A stretch of DNA of 64,000 nucleotides from Dehalogenimonas sp. THU2 (GTDB lineage Bacteria > Chloroflexota > Dehalococcoidia > Dehalococcoidales > Dehalococcoidaceae), in the NCBI RefSeq assembly GCF_039749495.1, contig NZ_JBDLLU010000002.1, forward strand, positions 1-64,000, in the 5' to 3' direction. Below the pieces are notes generated by a model, which had not been told where the DNA came from, searched no databases, and saw only the letters and a list, made by a program, of their open reading frames with translations. Position numbers and translations under genes: made by a program. Position 1 is the first letter of the stretch. Every line of letters starts with the position of its first letter. Of the stretch, positions 62,991 to 64,000 are shown in pieces.

Positions 62991-63761
62991 TTAAGCCCCC
63001 GGCTTAAAGCCGACGATGATACAGGCAATACCACCGGAGAGGCTCTTATGATAGCAGTTGACCATACCGTTGGCTTCCAGTATTTTCTGGATCTGGGCGT
63101 TGGTGGGCATCATGTCGGTACTCTTTTTGAGCCAGCCCGCCGCGGATTTCTCGGTACCCAGGATCCTGGCGAAGATAGGGAGAATAAACTTCATGTAAAA
63201 AGCGTACAGGCCCTTCATCGGATGCCGTTCGGGTTTGGTCAGATCCTGGATGATGAAGATGCCGCCAGGCTTGAGGGCATTGAATACATTCTTGGTGGCC
63301 AGGTGCTTGTTGGCGAAGTTGCGATAGGCGAAGGAAGTGGTCACGATGTCGTATTTTCTGTCACCGAAGGGAACCTCGGCATCGGCCACCCAGAACTTGA
63401 TCTTGCGGCCTTTGAACCCCTTATCATAGCGCTGTTTGGCCACCTTGATCATGTCTGGCGACAGGTCGAAAGAGTCGATATCGATATTCGGCATCTTCCG
63501 GGCAACGTTATAGGTGACAAAGCCGGTACCGCAGCCCATGTCCAGCATATCGGCGCGCTTCTTGCCCTTCATGAACCGCTCGACGATCTTGACCATGGTG
63601 CGCACCCAGAAACGATGAGCGTAGAAGCCATATATATCATCGTGGAGATCATAATTCTTTGCCTGTACCACGAACAGGTCTACCATGTACTTTTTCCGTT
63701 TTTTAGCTTCTTCCGAATCGAATCCCGGATCTTTCACCGGCGCTATTGTTTCCATGAGCAC
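62991..63761 (-). CDS. UbiE/COQ5-type SAM methyltransferase, first gene of the operon
   Basis: 256 residues, with motif I MLDMGCGTGFVTYNVA, IDSFDLSPDMIKVAKQR, TTSFAYRNFANKHLATKN and LKPGGIFIIQDLTKPER. It aligns over its whole length with the neighbouring methyltransferase, showing tandem duplication. The gene is preceded by a good promoter, 117 bases upstream, and three bases separate it from its paralogue. The two may methylate successive positions of one product. Confidence 0.9.
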   Translation of the reverse strand: MLMETIAPVKDPGFDSEEAKKRKKYMVDLFVVQAKNYDLHDDIYGFYAHRFWVRTMVKIVERFMKGKKRADMLDMGCGTGFVTYNVARKMPNIDIDSFDLSPDMIKVAKQRYDKGFKGRKIKFWVADAEVPFGDRKYDIVTTSFAYRNFANKHLATKNVFNALKPGGIFIIQDLTKPERHPMKGLYAFYMKFILPIFARILGTEKSAAGWLKKSTDMMPTNAQIQKILEANGMVNCYHKSLSGGIACIIVGFKPGA

Positions 63762-63878
63762 TCCTTACCCAGCAATTAAATCAGCGTTGTTCGACCGCGG
63801 ACCGGCCCGTTACGGAATAATAGGAAGCCGTGTTGATGATATATGCGATGGTCACTTTATAGTTACGAATGGTACTAA

Positions 63879-63907
63879 ATAATAGAATTGATTGCCCCAC
63901 ATGTCAA
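63879..63907 (-). promoter_or_regulatory. promoter of the methyltransferase-cyclase-UbiA operon
   Basis: On the minus strand a perfect -35 TTGACA (63902-63907) is 17 bases from a -10 TATTAT (63879-63884). No other gene intervenes before 63761, and the remaining sequence up to 64000 contains no supported gene. Confidence 0.75.
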
Positions 63908-64000
63908 GTTACGGGTCATTTTTAAAGGCGGCGCTGATAGTATCAGAATAATTAGGAAGGCGGATTATACACGGTTAACGTTGTTGGTGATGCACATGCA

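Noticed and set aside
62799-63779. 326-codon plus-strand frame opposite the UbiE paralogues
   Set aside because: Antisense shadow of two clear methyltransferases; no protein family pattern.

Overview
The window looks like a chromosomal segment of an organohalide-respiring Chloroflexota of the Dehalococcoidia type, most like Dehalogenimonas. This is inferred from gene content and not from a marker gene. The indicators are a Tat-exported reductive dehalogenase with no visible membrane anchor gene (56855-58261), a Tat-exported uptake [NiFe] hydrogenase (20869-24461), a cobalamin-dependent class II ribonucleotide reductase behind NrdR (24912-28260), many TTG starts and several small lipoproteins. 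No rRNA, tRNA or CRISPR array was recognised.

Layout. 0-17 kb: a type IV pilin-like gene, a HicBA toxin-antitoxin pair, a DUF559 nuclease embedded in hairpin repeats, surface proteins and lipoproteins, a tiny protein ending in a haem-binding CxxCH, RNase H, an autoregulated MerR/TipAS regulator, a flavoprotein, and a seven-gene block holding two ABC exporters around a TetR regulator. 17-28 kb: a Ca2+-type P-ATPase, a degenerate SDR protein, the hup operon led by a c-type cytochrome lipoprotein, and nrdR-nrdJ behind a promoter with two well-phased NrdR boxes. 28-47.8 kb: a more AT-rich accessory region. It holds a 1621-residue one-protein two-component system and a five-gene relay (PAS/PocR sensor, V4R protein, hybrid kinase, receiver, HD-GYP). 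Then comes a radical SAM/SPASM gene cut in two by an IS21-family element; just upstream lies a 38-codon Lys/Pro/Val-rich ORF with a strong ribosome-binding site that looks like a RiPP precursor. Copies of the 3' end of a small GIY-YIG gene lie at 29.9, 43.1 and 47.5 kb and divide this region into two blocks. 48-58 kb: a KamA-family enzyme, a GNAT protein, a molybdopterin-fold lipoprotein, a NYN-domain protein, a B12-binding radical SAM protein, a U32-like protein, an O-methyltransferase-like protein and rdhA. 58.5-64 kb: YqeY, then an operon with three SAM methyltransferases, a UbiA prenyltransferase and a sugar-phosphate cyclase whose motifs look more like 2-deoxy-scyllo-inosose synthase than 3-dehydroquinate synthase.

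How the genes fit together. Hup and RdhA are the two ends of a hydrogen-to-organohalide respiratory chain. The UbiA/methyltransferase/cyclase operon could make a prenylated cyclic lipid of unknown identity. The signalling block receives ligand signals (PocR, V4R, beta-propeller) and ends in phosphorelay and cyclic-di-GMP turnover.

The best candidates for undescribed biology are the 38-aa peptide with its RRE-like radical SAM/SPASM maturase (47428-43230, interrupted by the IS), the cyclase-UbiA-methyltransferase operon (63761-59568), the possible tandem integration at the 3' end of the GIY-YIG gene, and dispersed repeats that have entered several genes in frame. All functional statements rest on reading motifs in the sequence; no searches were run.
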